Assembly (NCBI GenBank): GCA_025698895.1
Contig: JAILWO010000001.1
Coordinates: 345,001 to 409,000 of the forward strand
Reading direction: 5' to 3'
DNA: 64,000 nucleotides
Source of the DNA: Rhizobiaceae bacterium
Lineage (GTDB): Bacteria > Pseudomonadota > Alphaproteobacteria > Rhizobiales > Rhizobiaceae
Under the pieces are notes generated by a model. That model had not been told where the DNA came from. It was given only the letters and a program-made list of their open reading frames with translations, and did no database searches. Both the position numbers and the translations under genes were made by a program. Below, one piece after another: positions 28,690 through 40,129 of this stretch; position 1 is the stretch's first letter, and the number at the start of each line of letters is the position of its first letter.

Positions 28690-29568
28690 GTGCCACCCGA
28701 ACCCATTTTCGACCAGCGAATCGCGATCGGACATCGCCTGCGCGCCGCCGCGCGGCCCCAGCCCGGCGCGGATTTCCTCATGCGCCGCGTCGCCGACGAT
28801 CTGGCCGACCGTCTGGCGGCGGTCCAGCGCGACTTCGGCCGTGCCGCGACCCTGTTCTGCGGCACGGCCGACGCCGCCGCGGCGATCGCCGCGTCGGGCA
28901 AGGCGACCGACATTGTGCGCGTCGAGGCGGACCCGGCCCTGCTGGGAGACGATGGTGGCGTCATAGCACCGCCCGAGACCGTGCCGCTCGCCCCGGAGAG
29001 CCTCGGCCTGGCCGTTTCGCTGCTGTCGCTGCACGAGGTGAACGACGTGCCAGGCATGCTGGCCCAGATCCGCCGCGCGCTGCGCCCGGACGGCCTGTTC
29101 CTGGGCGTGATGGCGGGCGCCGGCACGCTGTCGGAACTGCGCGAGAGCCTGATCGCGGCGGAGACCGAACTGACGGGCGGGGCCTCGGCCCGTGTCTATC
29201 CCTTCGCCGATGTGCGCGACGTCGGCGCGCTGCTGCAGCGGGCGGGGCTGGCCCTGCCCGTCGTCGACGTGGACGAGGCGACGGTGCGCTATGACACAAT
29301 GTTCGATCTTCTGCGCGACCTCCGGGCGATGGGCGCCACCGGCGCGCTGGCCGGGCGGTCGAGAAAGCCCGCCACGCGCGCGCTTTTCGCCCGCGCCGCG
29401 CAGATCTACGCCGAGCGCTTCTCGGATCCGGACGGGCGCGTGCGCGCCTCGTTCAACCTGGTGTGGATGTCCGGCTGGGCGCCCGATGCCTCACAGCAGA
29501 AGCCGGCGCGACGCGGCTCGGCGACGGTCTCGCTCGCCGAGGCCCTGAAGCCGCGACCAGGCGACTGA
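28690..29568 (+). CDS. Class I SAM-dependent methyltransferase (BioC/NDUFAF5-like)
   Basis: A 292-residue methyltransferase-like protein beginning at a GTG (28690): MPPEPIFDQRIAIGHRLRAA. The helix DFLMRRVADDLADRLA precedes a degenerate SAM-binding region. The motif SLLSLHEVNDVPGMLAQIRRALRPDGLFLGVMAG resembles post-motif III of BioC-like enzymes (quoted in pieces at about residues 115-148). In alphaproteobacteria, homologues beside comF resemble the mitochondrial complex I factor NDUFAF5; that relation is from memory. No ATG lies at a sensible position, which decides the GTG start. Confidence 0.83.
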   Translation: MPPEPIFDQRIAIGHRLRAAARPQPGADFLMRRVADDLADRLAAVQRDFGRAATLFCGTADAAAAIAASGKATDIVRVEADPALLGDDGGVIAPPETVPLAPESLGLAVSLLSLHEVNDVPGMLAQIRRALRPDGLFLGVMAGAGTLSELRESLIAAETELTGGASARVYPFADVRDVGALLQRAGLALPVVDVDEATVRYDTMFDLLRDLRAMGATGALAGRSRKPATRALFARAAQIYAERFSDPDGRVRASFNLVWMSGWAPDASQQKPARRGSATVSLAEALKPRPGD

Positions 29569-29578
29569 TCATTCGCGA

Positions 29579-29749
29579 TCAATAGCCGAAGGCGTTGACC
29601 AGCTTGCTCTCGTTAGAGCCGAACAGGAAGACGATCGCATTGCCCGCCGTGCGCGCGCCCGCCACGATCGTCAGCGACAGCACCGCCACGATCAGCCCAT
29701 ATTCGACCGCCGTCGCTCCGCCTTCATCTTTCAGAAAACGTCGGACCAT
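29579..29749 (-). CDS. Flp-family type IVb pilin, orphan
   Basis: A 56-residue protein, short enough to be missed by gene callers: MVRRFLKDEGGATAVEYGL followed by a hydrophobic segment and the tail SNESKLVNAFGY. The Flp pilin signature is complete: a short basic leader, Gly before the cleavage site, Glu-Tyr (VEYGL), and a roughly 20-residue hydrophobic helix. Flp pilins are cut by TadV/CpaA and assembled by the Tad/Cpa system. No other tad/cpa gene is in this window, so this copy is an orphan. It is convergent with the methyltransferase gene, 10 bp away. Confidence 0.88.
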   Translation of the reverse strand: MVRRFLKDEGGATAVEYGLIVAVLSLTIVAGARTAGNAIVFLFGSNESKLVNAFGY

Positions 29750-29871
29750 TGCTTCATCCCATGTCTAGCTGGGCGAACCGTAGGGGCCATGCCCGTTAAA
29801 TTTCGTTAATGGAGGACGTGCTGAACGAACGTGGTGAAGACTTTGTTTCAGCGTTGCCGCCGGAATGGCCT

Positions 29872-30198
29872 TCAGCAGTCTCCGCGCATGGTTCCGGATT
29901 CGGCGATGATGCAGACCGAACCCGGCCTCTGCTGCAGCACGCTGCGGCGGATCGTATAGCGCCGGACGGCGTCGCGCTGCCCGACCGAACCGGTCGAGAT
30001 CGGATCGAGCTGAGACCGGCCCGCCGATGCCATCATGCCGCTCGTGACGCTTTCGGCCGCGAGCGCCGTCAGAACCGCCAGAACCACGCCGGCCAGGCCG
30101 AATATGAATGTCGGCCTGACGAGCGAGAAACCGTCCCGTACCGCCTCCAGCCTGTCGCCGCGGATCGCGTTCCAGTCGTCCTCGATCGCCATCGTCAT
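29872..30198 (-). CDS. Conserved hypothetical membrane protein
   Basis: A 108-residue protein, MTMAIEDDWNAIRGDRLEAV..., with one membrane segment at about residues 32-50. An extracytoplasmic tail ends in YTIRRSVLQQRPGSVCIIAE and a Cys-terminal GDC. I recall the YTxRRSVLQ...SVCII...GDC ending from small unannotated rhizobial proteins. No domain can be assigned. Two ATG codons (30198 and 30192) are possible starts. It lies between the Flp pilin and mutT genes on the same strand. Confidence 0.65.
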   Translation of the reverse strand: MTMAIEDDWNAIRGDRLEAVRDGFSLVRPTFIFGLAGVVLAVLTALAAESVTSGMMASAGRSQLDPISTGSVGQRDAVRRYTIRRSVLQQRPGSVCIIAESGTMRGDC

Positions 30199-30270
30199 CG
30201 CACCCGTCGTCTCACGCCGGCACAGTCTGCCACGAGCCGATAAACGGCCTGTTAACGCTGAAACGAATGC

Positions 30271-30308
30271 GGCAGCCGGGGCGGAAGGGACGATGCGCCC
30301 CGGCTGCC
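30271..30308 (-). terminator. Hairpin downstream of mutT
   Basis: A 13-bp perfect stem, GGCAGCCGGGGCG (30271-30283) pairing with CGCCCCGGCTGCC (30296-30308), around a 12-base loop. It lies about 70 bp past the mutT stop and upstream of the next gene on the same strand. The T-run after it on the minus strand is weak, so this is a candidate terminator only. Confidence 0.4.
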
Positions 30309-30378
30309 TGATCCAGCCCTTCGTACTTCTCCGTCGGGCTGTCGCTTTAACATTTGCTAAAGCGTCCGGTTCCACCCG

Positions 30379-30789
30379 CTACAAAAGATCGATCAGGAAC
30401 GGGATCAGCGGGGCGTCCGCTTCCGGCATGGGATAGTCGCGCAGGGCCATCGGGCGCACCCATTTCAGCGCCGCGTGCTCGCGCGGCACCGGCGTGCCCT
30501 GGTAGCGGCGGCACACATAGAGCGGCATCAAGAGGTGGAAACCGTCATAGGCATGGCTGGCGAAGGTGAGCGGCGCCAGGCAGGCCGGCTGCGTGACCAC
30601 GCCCAACTCCTCCGCCAGTTCGCGGATCAGCGCGTCCTCCGGCGTTTCGGCGGCCTCAACCTTGCCGCCGGGAAACTCCCAGAGACCGGCCATCGCCTTG
30701 CCGGGAGGCCGCTGCGCGATCAGCACGCGCCCGTCGGCGTCGATGAGCGCCACCGCCACGACCAGCACGATGGGACGCGCATCCGTCAT
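30379..30789 (-). CDS. mutT: 8-oxo-dGTP diphosphatase MutT
   Basis: A 136-residue NUDIX enzyme that removes oxidised guanine nucleotides from the pool. The NUDIX box is perfect: GGKVEAAETPEDALIRELAE then ELGV (about residues 40-63). The preceding LIAQRPPGKAMAGLWEFPGG is the MutT-specific block. The gene begins 2 bp after the GNAT gene stop, so the two are translationally linked at the end of the parvulin-argJ-GNAT-mutT operon. Confidence 0.93.
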   Translation of the reverse strand: MTDARPIVLVVAVALIDADGRVLIAQRPPGKAMAGLWEFPGGKVEAAETPEDALIRELAEELGVVTQPACLAPLTFASHAYDGFHLLMPLYVCRRYQGTPVPREHAALKWVRPMALRDYPMPEADAPLIPFLIDLL

Positions 30790-30791
30790 CC

Positions 30792-31547
30792 TCACGCCCC
30801 CGGCGGCCGGCGATAATGGTAGCGATAGATCTCCGAGAAGCCGAGTTGCTCGTAGAGCCCGATCGCGGCGACATTGTCTGCCTCGACCTGCAGCCAGCCT
30901 TCGCGCGCGCCGCGCGAGCGGGCCCATTTCAGCGCCGACATGACGATCCGGCGCCCGTGGCCCCGGCCGCGCTCCAGCGCGTCGGTCGCGATCTCGAACA
31001 GGCCGGCCAGATCGCCGTCATGCACGCAGATCGCGGTGGCGATGGGCCGCCCGCTCCTCTGCAGCGCGAACAGTCCGGTCTCCGGTTCGATACGCTCGAC
31101 GATGCCGAGCAGTCCGGCGCGCTCTGCCGCGTCGACGCCGTTGAGGGCGCTCGCCGCCTCGACGAAGCGCGCCATGTCGCGAAACGGGATCTGGCTCATC
31201 GCCTCGTCCAGCGGCGCGTCGGCCAGACGGGCCCGCATCACGACCGATTCCGACAGGCGGCTCCAGCCGCGCTGGTCGAAGAAGGCGGTCAGATGCGGTC
31301 CGGCCAGCGGCGAAAGCCGGAAGGTGAGTGGCCGCCCCGCCTCGGCGAAACGCGCCGCCGCGCGTTCGATCCGGCCGGCCACGTCGGTCGCATCGCCGGG
31401 ATCAAGCGGATTGACGGAATTCAGCCGCTTGGCCGGATGCCCCCTGGTGAGCCGGATCACCCAGGCGCCGTCATAGGCCACCGTCTCGGCGGGCCAGGCG
31501 CGGAAGCCGGCCGCCTCGAAGCGCCGCACCATCGCCAGCCCGCTCAA
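30792..31547 (-). CDS. GNAT family N-acetyltransferase
   Basis: A 251-residue protein whose C-terminal half (about residues 165-245) is a GNAT domain. The acetyl-CoA-binding loop is ERGRGHGRRIVMSAL, and the end block is QVEADNVAAIGLYEQLGFSE. The N-terminal half looks like a degenerate second GNAT fold. Substrate unknown. It lies between argJ (39-bp gap) and mutT (2-bp gap) in an order that recurs in Hyphomicrobiales. Confidence 0.9.
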   Translation of the reverse strand: MSGLAMVRRFEAAGFRAWPAETVAYDGAWVIRLTRGHPAKRLNSVNPLDPGDATDVAGRIERAAARFAEAGRPLTFRLSPLAGPHLTAFFDQRGWSRLSESVVMRARLADAPLDEAMSQIPFRDMARFVEAASALNGVDAAERAGLLGIVERIEPETGLFALQRSGRPIATAICVHDGDLAGLFEIATDALERGRGHGRRIVMSALKWARSRGAREGWLQVEADNVAAIGLYEQLGFSEIYRYHYRRPPGA

Positions 31548-31586
31548 CGGCCGGATTCCTCCCGCACGACCGATCGGCGCCCGGCC

Positions 31587-32831
31587 TCAACTGCGATAGT
31601 CGCCATTGATCGCCACATACTCCTTCGTCAGGTCGCAGGTCCACACGGTGGCCTGGCCCCGCCCGAGCCCGATATCGGCCCTGATCGTGATTTCCTCGCC
31701 GCGCATATAGGCCGAGGTCGCTTCTTCCGAATAATCGGGATCGCGCTCGCCCTCGCTGGCGACCCTGATGTCGCCGAAGAAGACCGACAGCCGGTCGCGA
31801 TCGGCCGGTTCCCCGGCCTTGCCCACCGCCATCACGACGCGGCCCCAGTTGGCGTCCTCGCCGGCGATCGCGGTCTTGACCAGCGGTGAATTGGCGATCG
31901 ACAGCGCGATCTTTTTGGCGCTCTCGTCGGAGCGCGCGCCGGTGACCGTCACCTCCACCTGCTTGCGCGCGCCCTCGCCGTCCCGTACGACCTGCAGCGC
32001 GAGCGACTTCAGCACGCCGTGCAACGCCTTGCGGAACTCGCCCAGCTTCACGTCGCGCGGATCGGAGACCGCCGGCGCGCCGCGCGCGGCTGCCCTGCCG
32101 GTGGCGAAGATCATCAGCGTGTCGGAGGTCGACGTATCGGAATCGACGGTGACGGCGTTGAACGTGTCCTCCACCCCCTTCGACAGAAGCGCCTGCAGCA
32201 CCTCGGCCGAGAGCGGCGCGTCGGTGGCCAGGAACGACAGCATCGTGGCCATGTCCGGCGCAATCATGCCCGCGCCCTTGGCGATGCCGTTGATCGTCAC
32301 CGTGGCGCCGCCGAGCTTCGCCGTTGCCGTCGCGTATTTCGGATAGGTGTCCGTCGTCATGATCGCCCGCCCGGCATCCGGCCAGAAGCCCGGTTCGGCG
32401 TTCTTGATCATGCCCGAAAGAAGGTGGGTGAACTTGTCCGGATCGAGCGGCTCGCCGATCACGCCGGTCGAGGCGAGGAACACCTGGCCAACCCGGCACC
32501 TGGCGGCCTCGGCCGCGCGTTCGGCCGTGATCGCCGTCGACTCGCGCCCCTTTCGGCCGGTGAAGGCATTGGCATTTCCCGAATTGACCACCAGGACCCG
32601 CGCCTCGCCGCCTTCGGCCAGGTTGCGGCGGCAGAAATCGACCGGGGCCGAGGGACATTTCGAACGCGTGAACACACCAGCCGCCTGTGTGCCCTCGCAA
32701 AAAGTCATCACCAAGAGGTCGGTGCGGCCCTTGTACTTGATCCCGGCCGCAGCCGTCGCGATCGCCACGCCGTCTATCTGGGGCATGTCGGGATAGGATT
32801 TCGGCGCTAGCGGTGAGATCTGCTGGGGCAT
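31587..32831 (-). CDS. argJ: Bifunctional glutamate N-acetyltransferase/amino-acid acetyltransferase ArgJ
   Basis: A 414-residue enzyme of the cyclic arginine pathway, transferring the acetyl group from N-acetylornithine to glutamate. The self-cleavage site is intact: A195-T196 in [12 protein letters not shown], with Thr196 as the nucleophile after processing. The oxyanion-hole block STGVIGEPL lies at residues 121-129. The start at 32831 ([15 protein letters not shown]) fits the family; the longer open frame upstream is the end of the neighbouring frameshifted gene. It lies 76 bp downstream of that pseudogene, inside the same minus-strand operon. Confidence 0.96.
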   Translation of the reverse strand: MPQQISPLAPKSYPDMPQIDGVAIATAAAGIKYKGRTDLLVMTFCEGTQAAGVFTRSKCPSAPVDFCRRNLAEGGEARVLVVNSGNANAFTGRKGRESTAITAERAAEAARCRVGQVFLASTGVIGEPLDPDKFTHLLSGMIKNAEPGFWPDAGRAIMTTDTYPKYATATAKLGGATVTINGIAKGAGMIAPDMATMLSFLATDAPLSAEVLQALLSKGVEDTFNAVTVDSDTSTSDTLMIFATGRAAARGAPAVSDPRDVKLGEFRKALHGVLKSLALQVVRDGEGARKQVEVTVTGARSDESAKKIALSIANSPLVKTAIAGEDANWGRVVMAVGKAGEPADRDRLSVFFGDIRVASEGERDPDYSEEATSAYMRGEEITIRADIGLGRGQATVWTCDLTKEYVAINGDYRS

Positions 32832-32907
32832 GGCTTGGCGTGGCGCTGATTGAGGAACGGACCGACCGTTTGCCCCACGCGCCGCCGGCACGCAAGGTGC
32901 GGCAAGA

Positions 32908-33731
32908 TTATTGAGCGATGGCGGCCGTCTCGAGCACCAGAGGCCGGTGGTCGGAGACTTCCGGCTCGGCCACCACCTCGAACGCCGCCACGCCCACCCT
33001 GTCATTGACCAGCATGTAATCGGCAAAGCGCGGCGACTTGGTGTAGAACGACGTGCGCGTGTCGTCATGGCCGTTGCCGACAACCAGGTCAACGAGGCCC
33101 AGGCGGCCGAGTCTTTCGAAGGTTTCGCTGTCCGGCAGCAGGTTGAAATCGCCGCACACCACGACGCCGTCTCCCTTTCCAGCCAGGTTCCTTATGAACG
33201 CCCCCAGCCGCCGAACCTGCCTGGCCCGGGCGGGTGTGTCGCCCTTGCCGGCCGGATCGCGCAGCCCGTGCAGGTTGACGACCGACAGCGCCCGGCCCGT
33301 CCGGTGGTCGAAGACGCGCACGCCCTGCGCGTTGCGGGCACGTGGATGTTCGCCCCACCCGTCGGGCGCGTAGTCCCCATGGATGAAGCCTTCCCTCGCG
33401 CGATGACAGGCAGATCGCGCCGGACGAAGCAGGCCAGCCCCCAGTCGGAGACGACAGGCCGGCCATCCCCGTCTTCCAGCGTGCCTCTCGCGGCGGCCGC
33501 GAAGCGCCCTTCATGGCCAGGCAGCATGTCGGCGATCTCATCGAACAGGCTGGCGCGCTGCGACAGGACGTGGTCGCCGTCCCGGTAGGTCAGCCAGGCG
33601 GGCCGCCCATCGGCCGTGCGCGTCACTTCCTGCAGGCAGACCACGTCGCAATCGACATCGGCCAGATACCGGGGCAGCGCCGCACCGCAGCGGCCGCCCC
33701 AGGTGTTCAGCGTCACGATGCGCATGGCCAA
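32908..33731 (-). pseudogene. Endonuclease/exonuclease/phosphatase family gene broken by one frameshift
   Basis: The N-terminal part (33731 to about 33395, MAMRIVTLNTWGG, CLQEVTRTADG, DWGLACFVRRD) and the C-terminal part are in different frames. The C-terminal part, from about 33390 to 32908, reads GFIHGDYAPDGWGEHPRARN, then [30 protein letters not shown] and [11 protein letters not shown]. Adding one base near 33391-33396 (a run of C/G bases, TTCCCTCGCG on the plus strand) restores a single 274-residue protein with every metal and catalytic motif of the DNase I-like family. The 824-bp span is one base short of a whole number of codons. It is either a very recent mutation or a sequencing error. 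It lies 12 bp after the parvulin gene, same operon. Confidence 0.85.
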
Positions 33732-33743
33732 GCGCGGAGGCCT

Positions 33744-34730
33744 CTATTCGTCGGCCGGGGTCTCCTGCCCCTCTTCGGCCGGGGCCTCCTGCTCCTCGGG
33801 CTCGGGCGTTTCGGCCGCGTTCATCTGGTCGAAAGCGGCCTTGAGCTCGGGATCGGAAATGTCGATCTCGGCCTCGTCTCGGTAGCGCGTGACCATGTCG
33901 AAATAATTGTCCCGCAGCACCAGCCCGCGTACCTGCTCGCGGACCGCGTCGAACGCCGGCGGCTGCTTGGCCCGCTTGTCCTCGAGCTTGATGACGTGCC
34001 AGCCGAACTGGCTTTCCACGGGCTCCTCCGTATGGGCGCCGACATCGAGGGAGAAGGCCGCCTTCTCGAATTCGGGCACCATCTGGCCGCGACCGAAATA
34101 GCCCAGGTCTCCGCCCTTGGCGCCGGAGCCCGGATCACCCGACTTCTCCTTGGCGATCTCCTCGAAGTCGCCGCCCTTGTCGAGTTCGTCGATGATCGCC
34201 TCGGCCTCTTCCTTCGTGTCGACCAGGATGTGGCGGGCGCGCACCTCGTTCTCGGCCGGCACGCCCGCGACCTCTTCGTCGTAGCGCGCGCGCACGGCCT
34301 CGTCGGTCACGCCCTTCGCGACCTCGCTTTCCACCATCGCGCTGTGCAGCGCGCGCTGGCGCAGGAAGGTCATGCGGCGCTGGAACTCCTCGTCGTCGGC
34401 CAGCCCCTTCTTCTCGGCCTCGGCCGCCAGCAGCCTGATCTCGATCAGCGCCGACAGGGCGGCAACGCGCCGCTGTTCGGCAGGCAGTTGCTGGAACTGC
34501 TGGTCGAGTTCGCCGGTGGCCAGTGCCAGGTCGCCCTCGGTCACGTCCTCGCCGTCTATCGTGGCAACGACGGTGGAAGGATCCGCCGGTTCCGGCGCTG
34601 CTTCGGAAGCGTCGGGCCGCGGATCGGCCGGCTGAGTCTCCTGCGCCAGCGCGCCCAGTGCGACGGCCAGAGCCAGCGTCGACGCCAGCCCGATGCGGAC
34701 GAGGGTCGCCCGCGACAAAAGTATAGCCAT
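33744..34730 (-). CDS. Periplasmic peptidyl-prolyl cis-trans isomerase, parvulin (SurA/PrsA-like)
   Basis: A 328-residue exported folding catalyst. The signal peptide ends near residue 29 ([10 protein letters not shown]). A helical chaperone region follows, then a rotamase domain at about residues 165-260. That domain carries [36 protein letters not shown] and [12 protein letters not shown]. An acidic, Pro/Glu-rich tail ends the protein. It is divergent from secA, so a secretion ATPase and a periplasmic foldase share one 281-bp promoter region, and it starts the operon that runs to mutT. Confidence 0.92.
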   Translation of the reverse strand: MAILLSRATLVRIGLASTLALAVALGALAQETQPADPRPDASEAAPEPADPSTVVATIDGEDVTEGDLALATGELDQQFQQLPAEQRRVAALSALIEIRLLAAEAEKKGLADDEEFQRRMTFLRQRALHSAMVESEVAKGVTDEAVRARYDEEVAGVPAENEVRARHILVDTKEEAEAIIDELDKGGDFEEIAKEKSGDPGSGAKGGDLGYFGRGQMVPEFEKAAFSLDVGAHTEEPVESQFGWHVIKLEDKRAKQPPAFDAVREQVRGLVLRDNYFDMVTRYRDEAEIDISDPELKAAFDQMNAAETPEPEEQEAPAEEGQETPADE

Positions 34731-34867
34731 TATCCTCTACTCCGGCTTGGGAAGTTGTTCAGTCCGTCCCGGTGTCGGGCCGGAATGGGGCCGAAATGCG
34801 CCCAGCTTCCGGCCCCGGCCGATCCCGGCGCGATTCGTCGCGGGCCGCCAAAGCCCTGATCGCCGCG

Positions 34868-34896
34868 TTGACATCAATGGGACCCCTCCTTATCTC
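34868..34896 (+). promoter_or_regulatory. Candidate sigma-70 promoter of secA
   Basis: TTGACA (34868-34873) and TATCTC (34891-34896) are separated by exactly 17 bases, about 115 bp upstream of the secA start. The -35 box is perfect and the -10 matches in its first three positions. No experimental start is known. Confidence 0.5.
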
Positions 34897-35011
34897 TCCG
34901 CGAACCTTGCGTCCAGTTCGCCAGCGACGCGTTATTCTTTGTTATGCCCGTTCCACAGGCGGGATCGCCGGCCGCTCGACGGCATCGCAACAAACTGAAA
35001 GGGCAACCCGA

Positions 35012-37741
<2,730 letters not shown>

Positions 37742-37783
37742 GACCGTCCAGAAGAACGTCCTGCGCAGCGTTCGGCGACCCGT

Positions 37784-38077
37784 TCAGGACCTGACGTCGT
37801 CCCACTCGGGCGACAGGCGGTCCAGCTCGTCACGGACGAACCAGCACGCCGGCCGGATCGTCAGCCCCCTGGCGCGCGCATCCTTGAAAAGTCGAAGCGC
37901 CAGCGCTTCGCCGACACCCTCGCCACGATAGGGAACCGGGACGAAAGTGTGCGTGGCGATGATGCGGTTCTCCCCGACTTTCGTGAAATCAAGCCGGGCC
38001 GTGCTGCCGTCGGGCATGATCGCCACATAGACGCCGCCCTCCGCCGTTTCCTCGAGCCGGATGTCGGGGTCGGTCAT
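37784..38077 (-). CDS. Small GNAT-like N-acetyltransferase (YjdJ/NATD1 type), second of a tandem pair
   Basis: A 97-residue protein of the compact GNAT group found as YjdJ in bacteria and NATD1 in animals. The acetyl-CoA loop VPYRGEGVGEALALRLFKDARARGL and the end block IRPACWFVRDELDR are clear (given in pieces). It overlaps the upstream paralogue by 4 bp (ATGA), so the two are translationally coupled. The final position IRPACWFV replaces the more usual LCPF cysteine context seen in the partner. The substrate is unknown. Confidence 0.85.
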   Translation of the reverse strand: MTDPDIRLEETAEGGVYVAIMPDGSTARLDFTKVGENRIIATHTFVPVPYRGEGVGEALALRLFKDARARGLTIRPACWFVRDELDRLSPEWDDVRS

Positions 38078-38376
38078 GCGTTCTTCCTCAATACGTCGGC
38101 CCATTCCGGATGGCGCCGGAACTGGGACGCCGCGAAGGGGCAGAGCGGAATGATCGTCCTGCCCGAAGCCCTTGCATCCTCGACCGCGCGCGCCACGAGC
38201 CTCGCGCCGATGCCCTGGCCGCGGAAGGCGTCCGGCACCTCGGTGTGATCGATGATCATCTGATGCGCGCCGACCTTGGTGAAGGTCATCTCCGCCTCGG
38301 TTCCGGCTTCGGACCGGACGACATAGCGGCCCTTGCTGGCACCGTCCTCGAGCTCGATCGGGAGGTCCATCATCAA
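38074..38376 (-). CDS. Small GNAT-like N-acetyltransferase (YjdJ/NATD1 type), first of a tandem pair
   Basis: A 100-residue member of the same compact GNAT family as the following gene. Matching blocks are MTFTKVGAHQMIIDHTEVP, DAFRGQGIGARLVARAVEDA and TIIPLCPFAASQFRRHPEW. It retains the LCPF cysteine that the downstream copy lacks. Three ATG codons in a row (38376, 38373, 38370) are possible starts. It is 6 bp downstream of the hydrolase gene, in one operon with the ring-cleaving dioxygenase. Confidence 0.87.
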   Translation of the reverse strand: MMMDLPIELEDGASKGRYVVRSEAGTEAEMTFTKVGAHQMIIDHTEVPDAFRGQGIGARLVARAVEDARASGRTIIPLCPFAASQFRRHPEWADVLRKNA

Positions 38377-38382
38377 TTCTCC

Positions 38383-38976
38383 TCAGGCCAGGAAGCGGCG
38401 CGCCGCCTCGATCTCGTTGGGCCGCAATTCGTGGCCGCCCTCGTGCCATTCCAGCGTCACATCCGCCTTCAGCGCCTTCAGATGGGCCTCCAGCCGCGCC
38501 GTGAGTTGCAGCGGACAGATGGGATCGCGCCGGCCGGCCGTCATCAGGACCCGCCGGCCTGCGAGATCGCCGTCGACCTTCGGCGCGAAAGGGATCAGCG
38601 GATGCATCAGCACCGCCCGGTCGAACAGATCGGGCCGCGCGAGCAGGACCGCCGCCAGAATGTTCGCGCCATTCGAATAGCCGAGCCCGAAGACCGGGCC
38701 GTCGCCCCTGTGCGCGTCGACGAAGCCGGTCATCTTTCCGGTGGCGCGGGCAAGATCGTCCATGTCGTAGACGCCCTCGCCGGTGCGCCGGAAGAAGCGG
38801 GCCGCGCCGTGCTCGGACACGTCGCCGCGCGGCGAGACCAGCGTCGCCCCCGGTGCGAGTTCGGCCGCGAGGTCAAGCAACTGGCTCTCGTCGCCGCCTG
38901 TCCCGTGAAAGAGAAAGAGGGTCGGTCCGCCGGCATCGCCATCCCGGCGGACATAGACATAGGCATCCCTGCTCAT
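38383..38976 (-). CDS. Alpha/beta hydrolase, phospholipase/carboxylesterase (MhqD-like)
   Basis: A 197-residue serine hydrolase. The catalytic triad can be placed: S101 in GLGYSNGAN, D151 in AGRRDPICP and H182 in EGGHELRP. The oxyanion region is LFHGTGGDESQ. The short length and the order after a MhqO-like dioxygenase match the Bacillus mhqNOP/mhqD group of quinone- and electrophile-stress genes. Start at 38976 (MSRDAYVYVRRDG). It is 10 bp downstream of the dioxygenase gene. Confidence 0.88.
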   Translation of the reverse strand: MSRDAYVYVRRDGDAGGPTLFLFHGTGGDESQLLDLAAELAPGATLVSPRGDVSEHGAARFFRRTGEGVYDMDDLARATGKMTGFVDAHRGDGPVFGLGYSNGANILAAVLLARPDLFDRAVLMHPLIPFAPKVDGDLAGRRVLMTAGRRDPICPLQLTARLEAHLKALKADVTLEWHEGGHELRPNEIEAARRFLA

Positions 38977-38986
38977 GACACGATGC

Positions 38987-39919
38987 TCACTCGCCCAGCG
39001 GCTGCAGGGACTTTTCGAGATAGGGTCGAAGATGCGCATGCTGGGTGGGCAGTTTCAACGCCTCCCCGAGATGAGCGGTGTCCTCGTCACGGTCGAAGCC
39101 CGGCTCGTTCGTCGCCACCTCGAACAGCACGCCGCCTGGAGTACGGAAATAGATCGCCCAGAAATAGTCCCGGTCGATCACCGGCGTGACCTGATAGCCT
39201 GTGTCCACCAGCGCCTTGCGCACTTCAAGCTGCTTTTCCCTGTTCTCAACCGCGAAGGCTATGTGATGAACGGAGCCCGCGCCGAGATCCGCCGGTCGGA
39301 CGTCGGGCATGGTCTCGACGTCGATGAAATCCGCACCGTTGCCGCCAGGGACGGCGAAACGCCGGACCGCGCCCTTCTCGTCAACCTTGTCGTATCCCAT
39401 GAATTTCAGCAGTTCCTCGGTGGCGCCGCCATCCTTCAACCGCAGTGACACCGAGTGGAAGCCGCGAATGGCCCTATCCTCGGCCACGCCGTTGCGGGTC
39501 CAGGGGGCGCGATCATCATCCCGGTCCTCGACAAGCGCGAAGCCGTCGCCATCGGGACCGTTGAAGCGAAGGCGCCTTTCACCAAAGGCCTGTTCCTCGT
39601 CCAGTCCCCCGGCGCCATCGGCCAGCAGATGCTGCTTCCACCAGTCGATCGCTCCTTCGGGAACCGAAAAGACGGTGGTGCCGACCTCGCCGGTGCCGGG
39701 TCGCCCCTTTCCGATATTGGGGAAGGGGAAATAGGTCATCACCGTGCCCGGCGTACCTTTCTCGTCGGCATAGTAGAGATGGTAGACGTCGGGGGCGTCG
39801 AAATTGACGGTCTTCTTGACGCGCCGAAGCCCCAGTGTGCGCGTGAAGAACCGATTGTTCTGCGCCGCGTCCGTCGCCATGGACGTGACGTGATGGATGC
39901 CCTTGATCTGTTCGAGCAT
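38987..39919 (-). CDS. Ring-cleaving dioxygenase, VOC family (MhqO-like)
   Basis: A 310-residue vicinal-oxygen-chelate enzyme with two glyoxalase-like modules. Metal ligands are suggested by IHHVTSMATDAAQN (first module), SVHHIAFAVENREK (second module) and the Glu in GGVLFEVATNEPGF. The blocks TVNFDAPDVYHLYYADEKG and MTYFPFPNIGKGRPG are typical of the MhqO/LinE-like group, which opens hydroquinone-type rings. It is first in a four-gene operon with the hydrolase and two GNATs. The start at 39919 (MLEQIKGIHHVTS) follows an AGGAGCAGG ribosome binding site. Confidence 0.9.
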   Translation of the reverse strand: MLEQIKGIHHVTSMATDAAQNNRFFTRTLGLRRVKKTVNFDAPDVYHLYYADEKGTPGTVMTYFPFPNIGKGRPGTGEVGTTVFSVPEGAIDWWKQHLLADGAGGLDEEQAFGERRLRFNGPDGDGFALVEDRDDDRAPWTRNGVAEDRAIRGFHSVSLRLKDGGATEELLKFMGYDKVDEKGAVRRFAVPGGNGADFIDVETMPDVRPADLGAGSVHHIAFAVENREKQLEVRKALVDTGYQVTPVIDRDYFWAIYFRTPGGVLFEVATNEPGFDRDEDTAHLGEALKLPTQHAHLRPYLEKSLQPLGE

Positions 39920-40065
39920 GATCCTGCTCCTTTGCCGGCTCAAGCCGGCCCTGGCTGCTGCGTTGCCCACTATGTCGGTTCCGCGGCCGGAAAGGAAAGG
40001 TTCCGAACATATGATAGTTCGTGCTGAATTGGTGAACAGCCCCAGCGCTTTGTTCACTCAAACAG

Positions 40066-40091
40066 AGGCCCCCGCCCAAGGGCGGGGGCCT
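40066..40091 (-). terminator. Terminator of the PRC-barrel gene
   Basis: An 11-bp perfect GC-rich stem, AGGCCCCCGCC (40066-40076) pairing with GGCGGGGGCCT (40081-40091), around a 4-base loop. It lies 38 bp past the stop of the PRC-barrel gene. On the minus strand it is followed by CTGTTTGAG, a short T-rich stretch. Confidence 0.7.
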
Positions 40092-40129
40092 GCCTCTTCA
40101 CGCCGCTGGCGGTGGCCAGCCGTGGTGGA

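Noticed and set aside
30349-30373. Minus-strand GGAAC-N16-TGTT resembling an EcfG promoter
   Set aside because: The -10 deviates, it lies at the end of mutT about 150 bp from the next start codon, and a hairpin intervenes; not enough to call it.
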